Of a stretch of 9,195 nt of DNA, positions 6,208 to 9,195 are shown one piece after another. Source of the stretch: Wenzhouxiangella sp. (GTDB taxonomy: Bacteria; Pseudomonadota; Gammaproteobacteria; Xanthomonadales; Wenzhouxiangellaceae). The notes beneath the pieces were generated by a model, which saw nothing but the letters and a program-made list of their open reading frames with translations, was not told the origin of the DNA and did no database searches. The stretch lies in assembly GCA_007135355.1 (NCBI GenBank), contig SLJA01000148.1:1-9195 (forward strand), read 5' to 3'. Every line of letters starts with the position of its first letter. Position 1 is the stretch's first letter. A program made the translations under genes and the position numbers.

Positions 6208-7551
6208 TCAAGCCTGAGGGGACTCTTTAGGCTGTGCGAACGGCTTGAAGCGGGCGCGCGGAAAATCGATGCGGAACTCGGTCCCCACACCCAGTTCACT
6301 CTCAGCCGACAGATCCCAGCCGAAGCGATTGCACAGGCGCTTGACGATGGCAAGCCCCAGCCCGTAGCCCTCGTTGCTGCGGTCATGGCCGCGATAAAAC
6401 GGCTCGAACATGTTTTCCAGGTCGGCTTCACCCATGCCGCAGCCGGTGTCGCGGATCACCACCCCGCGATGATCGATCAGCACATCAACCCGCCCCCTTT
6501 CGGTATAAGTCAATGCATTGCGTAGCAGATTGGTGAACACAATAGCCAACACGCGTTCAGGAGCATCCACCTCGAGCAAGCCACTGGCTTTGACGCCGGT
6601 TTCGATCTCCTCCTTACCCAGCGCTGTGACAGTCTGATCGAGCAGCTCGCGCAACAGGTCATTGAGCACCATGGAAGAGGTGGACAACTTGGACTCACTT
6701 TCCCGCGCCAGCAGCAGCAATGTCTCAACCAGCGATTCCATATCGGCAACCGTTCGGCTCATCCGTTCGATCACCGCCTGTCGCCGCGCCGGGTCGTCGA
6801 ATCGTGCCAACAGATTCAGGTTGGCCTTGATCACCGCCAAAGGCGTGCGCAGTTCATGGCTGGCATTGCGGGTAAAGTTGCGCTCGCGCTGGATAAACGA
6901 CTCAAGCCGGCTGATGAACTGGTTGATGGCATTGACCAAGGCCAATGATTCAGTATCGCCGGCCCCGCCAAAATCCTCACCACTGAACTTCTCGAAACGC
7001 CCCGACCGGAAATCGTAGTCGCGAACGGCTTCAGACAGTTTGACCACGGTTGAAACAGCACGCCGCGACATGATGTAGCCGACCCAGGTCAGGACGTAAA
7101 TCAGCAGTAGAACCGCGGTCAGCGGTGCAATGCCAAAGTAGAACGCCAGCGCTGATACCTGAACTTCATCGAACACCAGGTACAGGCGATCGCCGTTGCG
7201 CTCACTGACATGAATGACCGGTTGGTCACCAGCGCGAGAAACCGCACGACGAAAGCCCTCCGGCTGCAGCTGCAACCATTCCGGCACCTCGCTGTAGTCT
7301 TCGTCCCGGGCCAGATAACCCCGCAGGTTGTTGGTGTTGGGTAACGCAAAACCCGGGTCTTCCGCGTAATGCCGCCAAAAGTGTTCGGCTTCGCCGTTGA
7401 GCGCCTCTCTGACCAGCACCCGCTCGACTACCAGGGCCGCGGCATAGACACCCAGCACGGTGGCCAGACTGATGGCCAGAATCTGCAGGATAAACACGCG
7501 AACCAGCTTGGTATCGAGATTACCCTTCAACAGCTGATTCAAAGCGTTCAA
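6208..7551 (-). CDS. Membrane-bound sensor histidine kinase (two TM segments, HAMP-like linker, HisKA, HATPase)
   Basis: This is a 447-residue sensor kinase. A short cytoplasmic N-terminus leads into TM1 (about 18-44). A periplasmic region of about 90 residues holds the acidic stretch DEDYSE (83-88), followed by TM2 (about 134-160). A HAMP-like linker comes next, then HisKA with H232 in NASHELRTPLAVIKANL. The ATPase domain has the N box FTNLLRNALTYT (N341, N345), G1 DTGCGM (368-373), F box FEPFYRG (382-388) and G2 GYGLGLAIV (395-403). The start is TTG 7551: no ATG or GTG occurs in frame between the upstream stop and it, and AAAAGGAAAG lies about 11 nt before. No regulator gene is adjacent, so the orphan-looking regulator at 480-1181 is a candidate partner. 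The ligand is unknown. The overall design recalls ColS/VgrS-type envelope or metal sensors, but I hold this loosely. Confidence 0.93.
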   Translation of the reverse strand: MNALNQLLKGNLDTKLVRVFILQILAISLATVLGVYAAALVVERVLVREALNGEAEHFWRHYAEDPGFALPNTNNLRGYLARDEDYSEVPEWLQLQPEGFRRAVSRAGDQPVIHVSERNGDRLYLVFDEVQVSALAFYFGIAPLTAVLLLIYVLTWVGYIMSRRAVSTVVKLSEAVRDYDFRSGRFEKFSGEDFGGAGDTESLALVNAINQFISRLESFIQRERNFTRNASHELRTPLAVIKANLNLLARFDDPARRQAVIERMSRTVADMESLVETLLLLARESESKLSTSSMVLNDLLRELLDQTVTALGKEEIETGVKASGLLEVDAPERVLAIVFTNLLRNALTYTERGRVDVLIDHRGVVIRDTGCGMGEADLENMFEPFYRGHDRSNEGYGLGLAIVKRLCNRFGWDLSAESELGVGTEFRIDFPRARFKPFAQPKESPQA

Positions 7552-7601
7552 AACCGATTCTTTCCTTTTGCAGGGCTTCGACTCAAACGGTCATCGCATG
7601 A

Positions 7602-8627
7602 TCAACGACGCCGAAACCGATAGTGCGCCACCAGCCAGGCGTTGCCATCATCGTAATTGAACAATTCCTCGCAGGCCATGAAAAACATGCGCCAGCGCTG
7701 TTGCCACAGCCCCGCCGCATCGCCATAAGCACCTTGCATCACCGCTTTCACCTCGGCTTTTTTCGCGTCCATGTTGTTCAGCCAGGCTCGGCTGGTACGC
7801 CCATAATGCGTCCCGGAGTAGAGCTTGCGCTGCTCCAGTGCCAGGTCATCCTGGAAATGCAGCAAGGTATCCGCTGACGGCATCAGGCCGCCGGTGAAGA
7901 AATACCGGCCCATCCAGTTGCTCTCGCCTTCGGTTTCGAAAGGGTAAACCAGGTAGCGGTGGCAGAAGATGTGGACGAACAACTTGCCGTGCGGCTTGAG
8001 CCAGCTGGCGATCCGGTTCAGCAACACGCGGTAGTTGCGCACGTGCTCGAACATCTCCACCGACACCACGCGGTCGAAACGCTCGTCGAGTTCCAGCACG
8101 TTGACATCCCGGGTCAGAATCTCGACATTGTCCAGGCCCAGTTCCCGCGCCCGCGCTTCGATGTGCTCGCGCTGCGAGGCGGAGTTGGACACGCCGGTGA
8201 TGCGCGCGTTCGGATAAGCCTGGGCCATCCACAGAGTGAGCGAGCCCCAGCCGCAGCCCAGTTCGAGAATGCGCTGCCCGTCGGCCAGCTCGGCATGCTC
8301 GCAGCTGGCCTTGAGCATGGCCTCCTCGGCGGCGTCCAGGGTGGATACGCCGGCCGGCCAGTAGCCGCTGGAATACTTCAGGCGCCGACCCAGGGCCAGC
8401 TGGTAGAAGGCCGCCGGCACCTCGTAGTGCTGCTCGTTGGCGGCATCGGTCTCGATCGCCACGGGGGACTCGGCCAGCTCGCTGATCAGTTCGGCCGCGC
8501 GCTGGCCGGCGCGCTCCACGTCGCCGTCGAACTCGTTGGCCAGACGGCGCTTGAGCAGCTGGCGGATCCCGGCCCGAATGGCCCAGTCCGGGGCAAGGCC
8601 CTTTTCGGCCAGGTCGATGGGTTTCAT
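7602..8627 (-). CDS. SAM-dependent methyltransferase, cyclopropane-fatty-acid-synthase / coclaurine N-methyltransferase-like
   Basis: This is a 341-residue class I SAM methyltransferase. SAM motif I is ILELGCGWGSL (120-130). Upstream is the CFA-synthase-type segment QHYEVPAAFYQLALG (66-80), and downstream SVEMFEHVR (189-197). It is shorter than E. coli CFA synthase (382 residues). The C-terminal half, with IFCHRYLVYPFE, YFFTGGLMPSADTLLHFQDDL and HYGRTSRAWLNNMD, resembles plant benzylisoquinoline N-methyltransferases and their bacterial relatives as much as true CFA synthases. The substrate is therefore open: an unsaturated acyl chain, a lipid headgroup or an amine. ATG 8627 shares ATGA with the stop of the upstream DUF2878 gene, so the two are probably translationally coupled. 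Such pairs occur in stress-linked lipid-modification clusters in gammaproteobacteria (family knowledge); the rest would lie right of the window. Confidence 0.88.
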   Translation of the reverse strand: MKPIDLAEKGLAPDWAIRAGIRQLLKRRLANEFDGDVERAGQRAAELISELAESPVAIETDAANEQHYEVPAAFYQLALGRRLKYSSGYWPAGVSTLDAAEEAMLKASCEHAELADGQRILELGCGWGSLTLWMAQAYPNARITGVSNSASQREHIEARARELGLDNVEILTRDVNVLELDERFDRVVSVEMFEHVRNYRVLLNRIASWLKPHGKLFVHIFCHRYLVYPFETEGESNWMGRYFFTGGLMPSADTLLHFQDDLALEQRKLYSGTHYGRTSRAWLNNMDAKKAEVKAVMQGAYGDAAGLWQQRWRMFFMACEELFNYDDGNAWLVAHYRFRRR

Positions 8628-9190
8628 GAACGTTGACTTTCTTCAGCGGTGGAAACCAAGGCCGGCGCCGCGATCGGGGCGGGACGTTCGCGTGCCAACC
8701 AGAACAAAAACGGCAGGATCACTGCCCAGCTCAAACCCGTGGCCAGGATGACCTGCCAGGCCGGCACCAACCACTCAACCGCGCCGAAGCGCGAACCGGC
8801 GAAATAGGAAAATGGCGAGCCTACCCCACCGGCCACGGCCAGCAACACCAGGCGCTGCTTGAACGCGGCCATGGAATGATTGATAACCAAGGCCACTGCA
8901 ATCCACAGCAGCATGATCCAGATCGGCGCAAAACCCGGCCACGGCCAGGCGCTCGCGTATTGCAGCAGCCCCAGCTGCACCCAGGCGCTGTCGAGCACAA
9001 AGCCCAGCGCCAGGCACACGGCCAGCATGCGCCAGTCCAGCGGATGACGATTGTTGGGATGCAGCTGCCACAGCATGAGCAAACCGACCACCAGCAGGCC
9101 AGTCCATAAAATGCCGTGCGCTGCGCCAATCACGCACGCCGGCCAGGCCAGCTGGAACAGGCCCTGATTAACGAGGAACGCGCGCGTCAT
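8624..9190 (-). CDS. DUF2878 family multi-pass membrane protein
   Basis: This is a 188-residue hydrophobic protein of unknown biochemical function. About six membrane segments can be seen, roughly at 10-26, 27-43, 54-75, 88-105, 113-130 and 142-165. The segment GSPFSYFAGSRFGAV (124-138) between the last two is the recognisable DUF2878 signature. The C-terminus (about 168-188) is polar and probably cytoplasmic. ATG 9190 lies 5 nt from the window edge, so its ribosome binding site and any longer start cannot be judged. Its stop overlaps the methyltransferase start by 4 nt (ATGA). In other gammaproteobacteria DUF2878 genes neighbour CFA-like methyltransferases and DUF1365/DUF3833 genes, which hints at a role in lipid modification or placement; that is context only. 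Confidence 0.82.
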   Translation of the reverse strand: MTRAFLVNQGLFQLAWPACVIGAAHGILWTGLLVVGLLMLWQLHPNNRHPLDWRMLAVCLALGFVLDSAWVQLGLLQYASAWPWPGFAPIWIMLLWIAVALVINHSMAAFKQRLVLLAVAGGVGSPFSYFAGSRFGAVEWLVPAWQVILATGLSWAVILPFLFWLARERPAPIAAPALVSTAEESQRS

Positions 9191-9195
9191 ACCGC

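Noticed and set aside
6123..6431. Extension of mvaD upstream by 103 residues.
   Set aside because: It overlaps the coding end of the histidine kinase in another frame. The family start motif ANIALVKYWGK follows ATG 6122 by the usual few residues.
7959..8636. A 225-codon + strand open frame opposite the methyltransferase.
   Set aside because: The opposite strand has unmistakable SAM and CFA motifs in a coupled operon. The + frame is rich in Gly/Val/His/Gln as expected of a shadow.

Overview
The window looks like a GC-rich gammaproteobacterial chromosome segment. The evidence is a Rho C-terminus close to that of E. coli, an OmpR-type regulator, a DUF2878/CFA-type methyltransferase pair of a kind common in gammaproteobacteria, and strongly GC-biased codon use. 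I cannot name the genus. A high-GC lineage near Xanthomonadales or Chromatiales would fit, but that is a guess.

Layout. On the + strand are the 3' end of rho (2-331), a 7-bp tandem array with an inverted partner (332-415), a perfect 9-bp inverted repeat that contains the ribosome binding site of the next gene (438-473), and an OmpR/PhoB-type response regulator (480-1181). Every other gene is on the - strand. In transcription order these are a DUF2878 membrane protein (9190-8624), a CFA-synthase-like SAM methyltransferase (8627-7602), a two-TM sensor histidine kinase (7551-6208), diphosphomevalonate decarboxylase (6122-5157), phosphomevalonate kinase (5146-4076), a single ORF fusing class II HMG-CoA reductase to mevalonate kinase (4041-1783), and type I isopentenyl-diphosphate isomerase (1790-1209). 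The regulator and the isomerase converge on a shared hairpin (1191-1226).

The central point is a compact mevalonate operon. Four ORFs encode five consecutive steps: HMG-CoA to mevalonate, mevalonate-5-phosphate, mevalonate-5-diphosphate, IPP and then DMAPP. HMG-CoA synthase and acetoacetyl-CoA thiolase are not in the window and would have to be elsewhere. This is notable because most gammaproteobacteria make isoprenoids by the MEP route. The reductase-kinase fusion puts two consecutive enzymes on one chain.

A response regulator without an adjacent kinase and a kinase without an adjacent regulator flank the operon on opposite sides. They may be a split two-component pair, possibly controlling the pathway or the envelope; this is inference. 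The methyltransferase/DUF2878 pair looks like the tail of a lipid-modification cluster that continues beyond the right edge. Gene-free stretches are short: 332-479 (described), 6123-6207 (described), 7552-7601 and 4042-4075 (only weak ribosome binding sites). I see no tRNA, rRNA, IS element, CRISPR array or phage gene.
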